Shown: positions 32,854 to 40,803 of the stretch, in pieces
How positions within the stretch are numbered: position 1 is the first letter of the stretch
Layout of the letters: each line of letters starts with the position of its first letter
From: Clostridiales bacterium
GTDB lineage: Bacteria; Bacillota; Clostridia; Lachnospirales; Lachnospiraceae
Assembly: GCA_021202015.1 (NCBI GenBank)
Contig: JAJQDV010000045.1
Span: forward strand, 1 to 55,679
Length of the DNA: 55,679 nucleotides
Direction of reading: 5' to 3'
Notes under the pieces: generated by a model
Database searches by the model: none
Seen by the model: the letters and a program-made list of their open reading frames with translations, nothing else
Told to the model about the DNA's origin: nothing
Made by a program: the position numbers and the translations under genes

Positions 32854-33879
32854 ATGAAAAAATTTATCGTATTGCTTATCGCGGCCGTGACCGCGTTCAC
32901 TCTGGCTGCCTGCGGGAACGAGTCCGCACAGACATCCACATCCGTCTCCTCTGATTCCGTGGATTCGGAGGAAACCTCTTCCGACACAATTCAGATCGTA
33001 ACCACGATTTTTCCCGAATACGACTGGATTTGCGAGATCCTCGGCGATGCCGCGGACCACGCGGAAGTCACCATGCTCCTGGACAGCGGCGTCGATCTGC
33101 ACAGTTTTCAGCCGACCGCCGATGACATTCTGAAAATTTCGAATTGCGACCTGTTCATCTATGTCGGCGGCGAATCCGACGCCTGGGCAGAGGATGCCCT
33201 TGCGGAAGCCGCAAATAAGGACATGGTCGTCATCAACCTGCTGGACGCTCTGGGCAATCTCGCAAAGGAAGAAGAGACAGTCGAGGGCATGGAGACTGAC
33301 GAAGAGGAAAATGAGGAGGAGGAAACCGAATATGATGAACATGTATGGCTTTCGCTGAAAAACGCCGAAGTCCTCTGTGATGTGATCGCGGACGCAATGA
33401 CAGAGATCGACACAGACTACGCGGACGTCTACACGGCCAACGCTGCATCTTACCGGGAGAAACTGGAAGCTCTCGACGCAGATTACCAGACAGCCGTTGA
33501 CAATGCGTCAGTGACGACTCTGCTGTTCGGCGACCGTTTCCCGTTCCGCTACCTCGCGGACGATTACGGTCTTTCCTATTACGCGGCGTTCTCGGGCTGC
33601 TCCGCTGAAACAGAAGCAAGCTTTGAAACCATCGTATTTCTCGCTGAAAAAACAGATGAGCTGAATCTGGACTATATCCTGACTCTGGAAAATTCAGACC
33701 ATACGATTGCAACTACCATCATTCAGAATACGCAGAACGGCGATCAGGAGATACTCATCATGAATTCCATGCAGTCGATCACCTCAGAAAACGTCGAGCA
33801 CGGCGTCACTTATCTCAACATCGCGGAGGCGAATCTCAAGGTTCTGAAACAGGCGCTCGGGACAGTCGAGGCCGAGTAG
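32854..33879 (+). CDS. znuA: Zinc/manganese ABC transporter substrate-binding lipoprotein
   Basis: A 341-residue cluster A-I metal-binding protein. The lipobox is AFTLAAC near residue 21, then a Ser/Thr linker. Metal-ligand candidates are VDLHSFQPT (His), YDEHVWLS (His) and the late acidic residue in SGCSAETE. The flexible loop between the first two ligands, usually His-rich in ZnuA, is here strongly acidic (EEETVEGMETDEEENEEEET). The ATG at 32854 follows TTGGAGG; the 18 upstream residues of the longer frame are not a signal peptide. Followed by the ATPase gene at 20 bp. Confidence 0.9.
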   Translation: MKKFIVLLIAAVTAFTLAACGNESAQTSTSVSSDSVDSEETSSDTIQIVTTIFPEYDWICEILGDAADHAEVTMLLDSGVDLHSFQPTADDILKISNCDLFIYVGGESDAWAEDALAEAANKDMVVINLLDALGNLAKEEETVEGMETDEEENEEEETEYDEHVWLSLKNAEVLCDVIADAMTEIDTDYADVYTANAASYREKLEALDADYQTAVDNASVTTLLFGDRFPFRYLADDYGLSYYAAFSGCSAETEASFETIVFLAEKTDELNLDYILTLENSDHTIATTIIQNTQNGDQEILIMNSMQSITSENVEHGVTYLNIAEANLKVLKQALGTVEAE

Positions 33880-33899
33880 GCAGACATGGAAAGGAGAAC

Positions 33900-34616
33900 A
33901 TGATGGAACAGATCGTATGCCGCAATCTGACTCTGGGATATGAGGGAAAGCCGATTCTCGAAAACTTAAGCTTCACGGTCTGCAAAGGCAATTATTTCTG
34001 TATCGTCGGGGAAAACGGCGCGGGGAAATCTACCCTGATGAAGACGCTCCTCCACCTGCAGCCGCCCATCAGCGGAACCATTGAACTGAAAAACGGGCTG
34101 AAAGCCAATGAGATCGGCTATCTGCCGCAGCAGACTTATGTGCAAAGAGATTTCCCCGCGTCGGTACGGGAGATCGTCCTCTCCGGCTGCCAGAGCCGAT
34201 GCGGACGCCGTCCGTTTTACAGCAGGGAAGAGAAATCCATTGCCGCGGACGCCATGAAAAAAATGATGGTCGACCGGCTGGCCGGCCGCTGCTACCGGGA
34301 GCTTTCCGGCGGACAGCAGCAGAGAGTCCTTCTGGCCCGGGCTCTCTGCGCCACCCGAAAAGTGCTTCTTCTCGACGAGCCGGTATCCGGGCTTGATCCG
34401 AAAGTAACCGCCGAGATGTACAGCCTGATCGAAAAGCTGAATCACGAAGACGGCATCACCGTCATTATGATCTCCCACGATATCGCAGCCGCGGTCCGAT
34501 ACGCCGGCCACATTCTTCATATCGGGAAAAAATCTTTCTTCGGGACGAAGGAAAACTACCTCCGGAGCGATCTCGGAAAAATGTTTGCCGCTGAATTCGG
34601 AGGTGAAAATTCATGA
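33900..34616 (+). CDS. znuC: Zinc/manganese ABC transporter ATP-binding protein
   Basis: A 238-residue ATPase that drives the metal importer. Walker A is GENGAGKSTLMK (about 36-47), the Q-loop is in GYLPQQ, the signature is RELSGGQQQRV, and Walker B is VLLLDEPVSGLD. The C-terminal His of ISHDIAAA is present. Two adjacent ATGs follow AAGGAG; the second (33903) has slightly better spacing. Its stop overlaps the permease start (ATGA). Confidence 0.93.
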   Translation: MMEQIVCRNLTLGYEGKPILENLSFTVCKGNYFCIVGENGAGKSTLMKTLLHLQPPISGTIELKNGLKANEIGYLPQQTYVQRDFPASVREIVLSGCQSRCGRRPFYSREEKSIAADAMKKMMVDRLAGRCYRELSGGQQQRVLLARALCATRKVLLLDEPVSGLDPKVTAEMYSLIEKLNHEDGITVIMISHDIAAAVRYAGHILHIGKKSFFGTKENYLRSDLGKMFAAEFGGENS

Positions 34617-35449
34617 TCGACAAATTGATTTTATATTTACAATATCCCTTTGTGTGGTACGCGTTTATCGTCGGCATTCTTATTGCGCTGTGCTCCTCTC
34701 TGCTGGGCGTCACCCTGGTACTGAAGCGGTTTTCCTTCATCGGGGACGGGCTCTCTCATGTAGCCTTCGGCGCCATGGCCGTCGCGGCGATCCTGAATCT
34801 CGGCAACAATATGTACTTTACGCTGCCGGTCACCATCGTCTTCGCCATCCTGCTGCTGCGCAGCGGCCGAAATGCGAAAATCAAAGGAGACGCTGCCGTC
34901 GCCATGATCTCCGTCGGCTCGCTGGCCATCGGATACCTGTTGATGAACGTATTTTCTACCAGCTCGAACCTGTCCGGGGATGTATGCAGCACCCTGTTCG
35001 GTTCCACATCGATCCTGACGCTGACGTCGACGGAGGTAGGGCTCTGCGTTGCCCTGTCGATTCTGGTTGTGGTTCTTTTCATTCTTTTTTATAACAAGAT
35101 CTTCGCCGTAACGTTCGATGAGGATTTTGCACAGGCGACAGGAACAAAAGCAGATGTCTATAACCTGTTGATCGCGATCATTGTCGCCATCATCATCGTT
35201 CTGGCCATGAACCTTGTCGGTTCCCTGCTGATCTCCGCGCTGGTGATTTTCCCGGCGCTGTCGGCAATGAGAATCTTCAGGAGCTTTTTATCGGTCACAC
35301 TCTGCTCGGCAATTCTCTCGGTAATCTGCGCCTTTCTCGGAATTATCATTTCCATCCTGGCGGGAACACCGGTCGGATCTACCATCGTAGCAGTTGACAT
35401 AGTCGTATTTTTTATCACATTTTGTATCGGAAAAACAGCAAGGAGGTAA
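34613..35449 (+). CDS. znuB: Zinc/manganese ABC transporter permease
   Basis: A 278-residue membrane component with about eight helices and the ABC-3 family pattern: SSLLGVTLVLKRFSFIGDGLSHVAFG near the N-terminus, MISVGSLAIGYLLMNVF in the middle, and LLISALVIFPALSAMRIF, which contacts the ATPase. Overlaps znuC by 4 bp. Metal choice (Zn, Mn or Fe) cannot be set by sequence. Confidence 0.93.
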   Translation: MIDKLILYLQYPFVWYAFIVGILIALCSSLLGVTLVLKRFSFIGDGLSHVAFGAMAVAAILNLGNNMYFTLPVTIVFAILLLRSGRNAKIKGDAAVAMISVGSLAIGYLLMNVFSTSSNLSGDVCSTLFGSTSILTLTSTEVGLCVALSILVVVLFILFYNKIFAVTFDEDFAQATGTKADVYNLLIAIIVAIIIVLAMNLVGSLLISALVIFPALSAMRIFRSFLSVTLCSAILSVICAFLGIIISILAGTPVGSTIVAVDIVVFFITFCIGKTARR

Positions 35450-35455
35450 GACATT

Positions 35456-36094
35456 ATGAAACACCGCATGAAAATTTTTATCGTAACGATCTCCATCCTG
35501 ACGGTCTCTGTTTTTGCGCTCGCGGGCTGTGACAGTACCACAGACAGCTCGAGCAGCAAATCGACAGGTACCACTGCCACAGTGGACGATGTCATCAATG
35601 ACCAGATTGACAGCACGGAAGACACGTCGGACACGGACATTTCGGAAGACGCATCAGACAGCGCCGCTGCCGACACGGATGAAACAGAAACCGCCGCAGC
35701 GGATGCCGACACAACGGCAGACGAAACCGTTTATGAGAACGTGGACTATGACCTTACCGAAATGAGCAGCGATATGGTCTATGCCACCGTGTATGACATG
35801 ATGGCAAATCCGTCCGAGTACACCGGGAAAACCTTCCGCATGAACGGGAGCTATTACAGCTTTTATTATGAGGCGACCGATCAGTATTATCACTATTGTA
35901 TTGTAGCGGACGCCACAGCCTGCTGTTCTCAGGGACTGGAATTTGTCTGGGGCGACGGCAGCCATGCGTATCCGGACGAATACCCGGAGGAGTACGCGGA
36001 AGTCACGGTCACGGGAACATTTGAGACCTACAGGGAGGAAGGCGACGACACCCTTTACTGTCATCTCGCCAACGCAACGCTGGAAACAGCATAA
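35456..36094 (+). CDS. Lipoprotein with OB-like C-terminal domain, last gene of the zinc operon
   Basis: A 212-residue lipoprotein: signal and lipobox VSVFALAGC, then about 80 residues of acidic, Ser/Thr/Asp/Ala-rich linker. A globular domain of about 100 residues follows (MMANPSEYTGKTFRMNGSYY, CIVADATACCSQGLEFVWG, EVTVTGTFETY). That domain resembles the C-terminal part of the TIGR03943/DUF1980 proteins, which occur with metal-uptake genes; this is a loose resemblance. It starts 6 bp after znuB, so it belongs to the operon and may hand metal to ZnuA. AAGGAGGT precedes the ATG. Confidence 0.75.
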   Translation: MKHRMKIFIVTISILTVSVFALAGCDSTTDSSSSKSTGTTATVDDVINDQIDSTEDTSDTDISEDASDSAAADTDETETAAADADTTADETVYENVDYDLTEMSSDMVYATVYDMMANPSEYTGKTFRMNGSYYSFYYEATDQYYHYCIVADATACCSQGLEFVWGDGSHAYPDEYPEEYAEVTVTGTFETYREEGDDTLYCHLANATLETA

Positions 36095-36138
36095 AAAGGC
36101 ATCGAACCGGGGCCGCATTCATTTGTGCTGTTCATCTG

Positions 36139-36582
36139 TTATCCGCAGCATTTATGAATGCGGTCGGTATGCAGTACCATCGGCTGTCGGGAAATACCGC
36201 CTTCTTCATACGGTTTCCCCTCCGCTTCAAACCCGATGGTTCTGAAAAATCCTTCCGTTCCGGGCAGCGCATCCAGACAGATTTCCCGGGCGCCGGACAT
36301 CATGGCTCTGTCGATCAGAAGCCTGACCATAAAGTCCCCGTATTTCTCACCGCGATATTCGGGCAGCACGGCAACCTCCATAATTTTAAAATCGGTTCCG
36401 TCAAAAAATATCCGTCCCATGCCGGCGGGTTCCTCCCCGGCAAACACGAGGGCGCTGAGGCAGAATTCGTCTGCCGTCACGCCGGATAAATCCGGTCCGT
36501 ATTCCTGCCGGAAAACCTGTTTGCAGATCTCCCGGACCAGATTTATATCCTTTTCTTCTGTCACAAATTTACCGAAAACCAT
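36139..36582 (-). CDS. GNAT family N-acetyltransferase
   Basis: A 147-residue acetyl-CoA-dependent transferase. The GNAT core is visible: FKIMEVAVLPEYRGEKYGDF (motif A with the acetyl-CoA-binding R/G loop) and FFRTIGFEAEGKPYEEGG near the C-terminus. The acceptor is unknown. It lies 33 bp after the histidine phosphatase gene and probably shares its transcript. A CCGCATTCAT/ATGAATGCGG inverted repeat (36113-36122 and 36154-36163) overlaps its 3' end and faces the convergent lipoprotein gene. Confidence 0.88.
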   Translation of the reverse strand: MVFGKFVTEEKDINLVREICKQVFRQEYGPDLSGVTADEFCLSALVFAGEEPAGMGRIFFDGTDFKIMEVAVLPEYRGEKYGDFMVRLLIDRAMMSGAREICLDALPGTEGFFRTIGFEAEGKPYEEGGISRQPMVLHTDRIHKCCG

Positions 36583-36615
36583 GCATTTCGCTCCTTTATT
36601 TTCTTACAATTACTG

Positions 36616-37212
36616 TCACAAATACAGGTACGGGAGCCGGCGCTTCTCATCGGTGTGAACCTGATAGCCGCGTCCGTTCTGCAATTGCCAGTGATAGTAG
36701 TCCGCCCGCGGACGGGCAAAGGCCTCCATGATCGACATGATCACGCCGCCGTGCGTAACGACCGCGATTTTTTCCGCGCCCCGGTGTTCGGCGTCGCGCA
36801 GACAGATCAGAAATGCTTCCCGGCAGCGCTCCCGAAATCCGGTTCCGGATTCCCCTCCGGGGACGGCGGCCGTCCCGTTACTATCGATCCAGTCCCGATA
36901 AGCGGACTGCCCTTTTAATTCCTCATATGTTTTGTATTCAAAAATGCCGAAATCCATCTCTTTAAGCCCTTCGCAGATGATCAGGCGGTTTAATTCAGAT
37001 TCCCCGCACATCAGCTCCGGGAAAAGGATCTCCGCAGTCTGACGGCAGCGCAGCAGCGGACTGACGTATACCAGCTCCGGGCAGAAGCATCTGTATTCGG
37101 AATGTTCCAGTTCCTCCGCCGCGGACGGCAGAAGAGGTTCATCCGTGCGGCCGACATAACGCCGTTCCAGATTCCCCTGTGTCATTCCGTGCCTGAGCAG
37201 CAAAATTTCCAT
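36616..37212 (-). CDS. Histidine phosphatase (phosphoglycerate mutase-like) protein
   Basis: A 198-residue member of the branch-1 histidine phosphatases. The catalytic motif is LLLRHGMTQGN at residues 4-14, the second Arg/Glu set is in VYVSPLLRCRQTAEI and EMDFGIFE, and the second His in VVTHGGVIMS. CobC-type alpha-ribazole phosphatase is a possibility, but no cobalamin genes are near. A large palindromic element lies immediately upstream. Confidence 0.92.
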   Translation of the reverse strand: MEILLLRHGMTQGNLERRYVGRTDEPLLPSAAEELEHSEYRCFCPELVYVSPLLRCRQTAEILFPELMCGESELNRLIICEGLKEMDFGIFEYKTYEELKGQSAYRDWIDSNGTAAVPGGESGTGFRERCREAFLICLRDAEHRGAEKIAVVTHGGVIMSIMEAFARPRADYYHWQLQNGRGYQVHTDEKRRLPYLYL

Positions 37213-37229
37213 GATTTACAACATTCCCT

Positions 37230-37476
37230 GTTACTATTCACAGTCGATTGAAACATAGCTGCAGACTTGTCGTGGCCCAGGCCACCCTCTCTTGCCGCAA
37301 TGCGGCAATTCACCTTGTGCTTGCACGTAAGAGGCTGTAGCTATGCTTCAATCAGACCTGTGAAGCAGGAACTCCACCCACATAAGCAATTCCAGAACGC
37401 GCAAGCGGGCGGATGAGCCTGCAAAGCAGGCGTGAATTGCGCATGCGGTGTGGAGGACTGTGAATAGTTACTATTC
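37230..37476. repeat. 245-bp nested palindromic element bounded by 10-bp direct repeats
   Basis: GTTACTATTC occurs at both ends (37230-37239 and 37467-37476). Inside, terminal arms ACTATTCACAGTC / GACTGTGAATAGT pair. A 19-bp stem (37245-37263 with 37335-37353, 17 matches) encloses the hairpins GTGGCC/GGCCAC (37272-37285), TTGCCGCA/TGCGGCAA (37292-37308) and GTGC/GCAC. A second half has GCAATTC/GAATTGC and GCCTGC/GCAGGC (37417-37431). It fills the gap between the patatin and phosphatase genes and has no reading frame of note. A MITE-like element or a structured RNA are the options. Confidence 0.75.
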
Positions 37477-37515
37477 CCTTTATGAATTCAGTTCCGACAA
37501 AACAGGATCCTGCCT

Positions 37516-38364
37516 CTACAAGAGATATTCCCTTAGCGCTCCCATCTGATCCGTCGCAACATCGACGCCCTCCCGATAGAGCTTCCCGAGAAGCTCCCAC
37601 CGTCCCTCCGTACGGCTTACACCGAAGGTCTCGCGCGGTGCGATGAGAAAAATATTTCCCTTTTTTTCTTCCTCAAGAAGTTCCTCGGACAGCTGATTAT
37701 AGGACTCCGCGCGGCGCTTCATAAGCTCCACGATCCGCGGATGCTTCCGATAGGCGAAATTCACGATCCCGGTTCCGGTTTCCTTTCCTTTGATATAATC
37801 CCGCTCGCGCGTCAGGATCACGATGATCCGGTCGCAGCCCTCCTGCATGGCCTTACGGTAAGGAACCGGATCCGCCAGACCGCCGTCCAGATAACGGTTT
37901 CCCCTGATCTCCACCGGCGGAAAAAGCACCGGCAGGGAACAGCTGGCGATCGTCGTCTCCCAGCGCGTCTCATAAGGCGGAATATCAAGATATTCCGCCT
38001 GCCCGGTTTCGATATTCGTCACAACCGCCACGACACGGCCGGGATAATTCGCCAGCGCTTCATAATCAAAGGGCACCAGCCGGTTCGGAACCTCGTCAAA
38101 ATCAAAACCCAGATTGTAATAACAGCGTTTTTTCGGATTCAGGAAATGATGCAGACCCATGTAGTAGTGTTTCCCCATATATTTCCGCGTAAACTCAGCG
38201 TTTCTGCCGCGCTGCGCGGACGCGTAGGAAACGCCGTAGGCGATACCCGCGGAAACCCCGATCAGATAATCGGGATAGAGTTCCTCATCCATAAACACAT
38301 CGGTTACCCCGCAGGAGAATATCGTCCTGCTGGCTCCGCCTTCCATCACAATTCCCAGTTTCAT
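37516..38364 (-). CDS. Patatin-like phospholipase
   Basis: A 282-residue cytosolic or membrane-associated lipase of the patatin family with a Ser-Asp dyad. The oxyanion loop is MEGGASRTIF (about 7-16), the nucleophile elbow GVSAGIAYG near residue 38, and the Asp motif YLDGGLADPVP near 160. The architecture resembles E. coli YjjU. It is the last gene of a likely run pbp-aroA-aldolase-patatin and starts 26 bp after the aldolase-like gene. Confidence 0.92.
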   Translation of the reverse strand: MKLGIVMEGGASRTIFSCGVTDVFMDEELYPDYLIGVSAGIAYGVSYASAQRGRNAEFTRKYMGKHYYMGLHHFLNPKKRCYYNLGFDFDEVPNRLVPFDYEALANYPGRVVAVVTNIETGQAEYLDIPPYETRWETTIASCSLPVLFPPVEIRGNRYLDGGLADPVPYRKAMQEGCDRIIVILTRERDYIKGKETGTGIVNFAYRKHPRIVELMKRRAESYNQLSEELLEEEKKGNIFLIAPRETFGVSRTEGRWELLGKLYREGVDVATDQMGALREYLL

Positions 38365-38390
38365 CTTTTATCGTTTTTGTTTTATCTCTC

Positions 38391-39362
38391 TTAATCCCAG
38401 ATCTCGTTATAGAAATCCAGATAATGCCGGTTGTTCTCCTGTACCGCGGCGATCGCGGAACGGGGATGCTGGTCGGTGAGTCCGGTCAGCAGATAGGGAA
38501 TGTCGTATCCCCAGACAGAGCCGTCCTCTCTCAACTGCAGCATATAATCCTCGATAAAGGACAGCACCGGTGAAATGTCATACTTCGGATTCTTCAGAAA
38601 ACCGAGCAGTCCTTCCAGCGAACAGTTGCCCGCGCCGCGGCCCATTCCCATGACCGTACCGTCCATCATGCTCGCGCCGACAGACATCGCCTCGATCGTG
38701 TTGGCAAAAGCACACTGCTGGTTGTTGTGCGCATGGATGCCGACCAGTTTGCCGCTCTCCGCCAGCCCCTCGGCATAGAAATTTACGATATCACGAATCT
38801 GAATCGGATAGAGGGCGCCGTAGCTGTCCACTACATAGACGGCCTTCACGGGGGATTTGGACAGCATATCCAACGCGATTGTCAGATCTCTCTCCTGGCA
38901 TTTGGATACCGCCATGATATTACAGGTCGTCTCATATCCCTTCTGTGCGGCATCCTCGATCATCGCGACCGCCTCGGGCATGGTATTGATGTAGGTCGCG
39001 ATCCGAAACAGATCCACCGGGCTCTCGGACTTCGGACGGATCGAATTTTTATAATCACATCTTCCCACATCCGCCATCACGGAAATCTTCATATTTGTAT
39101 CGTTGTCCCCGACGATAGCACGGATATCATCATCCTCGGCGAATTTCCATTTTCCGAACTTGTTCACATCGAACTGCTTTTTATCCGCGCGGTAGCCGAA
39201 TTCCATGAAATCAACGCCGGCGGCAAGATTCATCCGGTACAGTGCACGGACAAAATCGTCCGAAAAATAAAAATCATTCACCAGGCCGCCGTCCCGCAGC
39301 GTTGCATCCAGCACCTTTACGTCCTCGCGGACGGACATCATACTTCCCTTAATCTGTATCAT
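38391..39362 (-). CDS. Aldolase catalytic domain protein (HMGL-like family)
   Basis: A 323-residue TIM-barrel protein of the DRE-metallolyase superfamily (4-hydroxy-2-oxovalerate aldolase, HMG-CoA lyase, isopropylmalate synthase). The signature VLDATLRDGGLVNDF is at residues 18-32. The metal-binding HAHNN lies near residue 212, and DGTVMGMGRGAGN follows. There is no regulatory domain. The substrate is not evident; some relatives occur in sugar or polyketide clusters. The ATG at 39362 follows AAAGGAG at about 10 nt; an internal ATG eight codons later is an alternative. Confidence 0.88.
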   Translation of the reverse strand: MIQIKGSMMSVREDVKVLDATLRDGGLVNDFYFSDDFVRALYRMNLAAGVDFMEFGYRADKKQFDVNKFGKWKFAEDDDIRAIVGDNDTNMKISVMADVGRCDYKNSIRPKSESPVDLFRIATYINTMPEAVAMIEDAAQKGYETTCNIMAVSKCQERDLTIALDMLSKSPVKAVYVVDSYGALYPIQIRDIVNFYAEGLAESGKLVGIHAHNNQQCAFANTIEAMSVGASMMDGTVMGMGRGAGNCSLEGLLGFLKNPKYDISPVLSFIEDYMLQLREDGSVWGYDIPYLLTGLTDQHPRSAIAAVQENNRHYLDFYNEIWD

Positions 39363-39441
39363 AGCTTTTGTCTCCTTTATTTTATGATGTTGGTATCCTC
39401 ATCATCTGTCACGATGGGGATACCTGCGTTCCGTCTTTATC

Positions 39442-40791
39442 TCATGTGCTTTCACAGCAGGAACCTCCTCTCTGCAGAAGCGCATCAAGCAAATCAAAAT
39501 AATGTTCAAACGTCTTGCTGCAGCACATCGGATTTTCAATTATAATTCCGTCCGCGCACAGACCTGTCACCGCAAAGGCCATGGCCACGCGATGGTCGTC
39601 GAAGGTCTCGATCCGGCAGGGCCGCGGCTGTCCCGGCTCAATCCGCACGCCGTCGGAATATTCCGTACACGTGATGCCGGCGCGCGTCAGATTCGTCACG
39701 ATCGCGCGAATGCGGTCGGACTCCTGTCCGCGAATATGCGCGACATTCCGAATTTCGACCGGCGCGTTGGCATAGGGAGCGATCGCCGCCAGCGTCAGCG
39801 CCTGATCGGAAAAATCATTCATATCGACAATGAGCCCGCGCAGCCGGTCACCGCGCCCCGGTCCGACGACAAGGATGCCGTCCGGCTCGTCACGCACACC
39901 GCATCCCATCCGCTCCAGAACATCCAGGAATTTCAGATCCCCCTGCATCCCGTCCCGGTGAACGCCTCTCACCCGCGCGGTTCCCCCGGTGACGGCCGCC
40001 GCCGCGTAAAAATAACAGGCCGCCGAAACATCCGGTTCAATCGAATAGGACAGTTTCCGATAAACGGAACCCGCCGGAACCATATAACAGTCCTCCCGAA
40101 ACTCAGTGTGTACGCCGAACTGCTCCATCATCTTTCTGGTGATGCGAATGTAGGATCCATCCTTTTTATCACTCGTGATCCGGATGCAAAGACCTTCCGC
40201 AAACACAGGCGCGACCAGCAGAAACGCGCTCAGAAACTGTGTGCTCTCGCTGATGTCCATCTGCAATACCGTCGGAGAACCATTCACGTCCGTCTGTCGG
40301 CACCTCCCCGCTCCCGTAATACGAACCGGCAGATGCCAGGGCTTTCCCAGCCACTCCACCTGTGCGCCGAGAGAAAGAAGCGCCTCAAACAACGGCTTCA
40401 TTGGGCGTTTCTGCATCTGCGGCGAAGCCTGAATGCGCCAGGTTCCGGCGGACACGCCCAGAAAGGCCGTCAGAAAACGTGCCGCCGTTCCGGCGCTGCC
40501 CACATAGATCTCGCCCTCCGACTGCGGAATCCGCCCGCCGCAGCCCTCAACGACCACCTGATGTTCCGTTGCGCGGACATCCGTCCGGAAGCCCAGAGAC
40601 TTAAGAGCCTCCAGAAAGTATCCGGAATCATCGCTGAACAGGACGCCGTCCAGCCGCACCGCTCCCTCTGACAGAGCCGCCAGAAGAAGCGCCCGGTTTG
40701 TAATGCTCTTCGATCCGGGAACCTCCACAGTCCAGCGGATCAGCTGTTCTGTTTTTTTTACCTCATAAGTATTTCTTATTTTTTCTGTCAT
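39442..40791 (-). CDS. aroA: 3-phosphoshikimate 1-carboxyvinyltransferase (EPSP synthase)
   Basis: Sixth step of the shikimate pathway, joining PEP to shikimate 3-phosphate. The 449 residues show VEVPGSKSITNRALLLAAL near the N-terminus, VGSAGTAARFLTAFL (the loop usually read GNAGTA, here with Ser for Asn), KRPMKPL, SESTQFLSAFL in the middle, and FDDHRVAMAFAV near the C-terminus. Slightly long, with a Cys-rich tail. It follows the PBP gene by 12 bp. No other shikimate gene is present. Confidence 0.94.
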   Translation of the reverse strand: MTEKIRNTYEVKKTEQLIRWTVEVPGSKSITNRALLLAALSEGAVRLDGVLFSDDSGYFLEALKSLGFRTDVRATEHQVVVEGCGGRIPQSEGEIYVGSAGTAARFLTAFLGVSAGTWRIQASPQMQKRPMKPLFEALLSLGAQVEWLGKPWHLPVRITGAGRCRQTDVNGSPTVLQMDISESTQFLSAFLLVAPVFAEGLCIRITSDKKDGSYIRITRKMMEQFGVHTEFREDCYMVPAGSVYRKLSYSIEPDVSAACYFYAAAAVTGGTARVRGVHRDGMQGDLKFLDVLERMGCGVRDEPDGILVVGPGRGDRLRGLIVDMNDFSDQALTLAAIAPYANAPVEIRNVAHIRGQESDRIRAIVTNLTRAGITCTEYSDGVRIEPGQPRPCRIETFDDHRVAMAFAVTGLCADGIIIENPMCCSKTFEHYFDLLDALLQRGGSCCEST

Positions 40792-40803
40792 TTTTCTTAA
40801 AAA

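Noticed and set aside
36113-36163. CCGCATTCAT/ATGAATGCGG inverted repeat as a terminator for the zinc operon
   Set aside because: The loop is long and no T-run follows on either strand; kept only as a note under the GNAT gene.
39502-40671. 389-residue plus-strand frame opposite aroA
   Set aside because: Antisense shadow of a clear EPSP synthase gene; Arg/His-rich composition is typical of such shadows.
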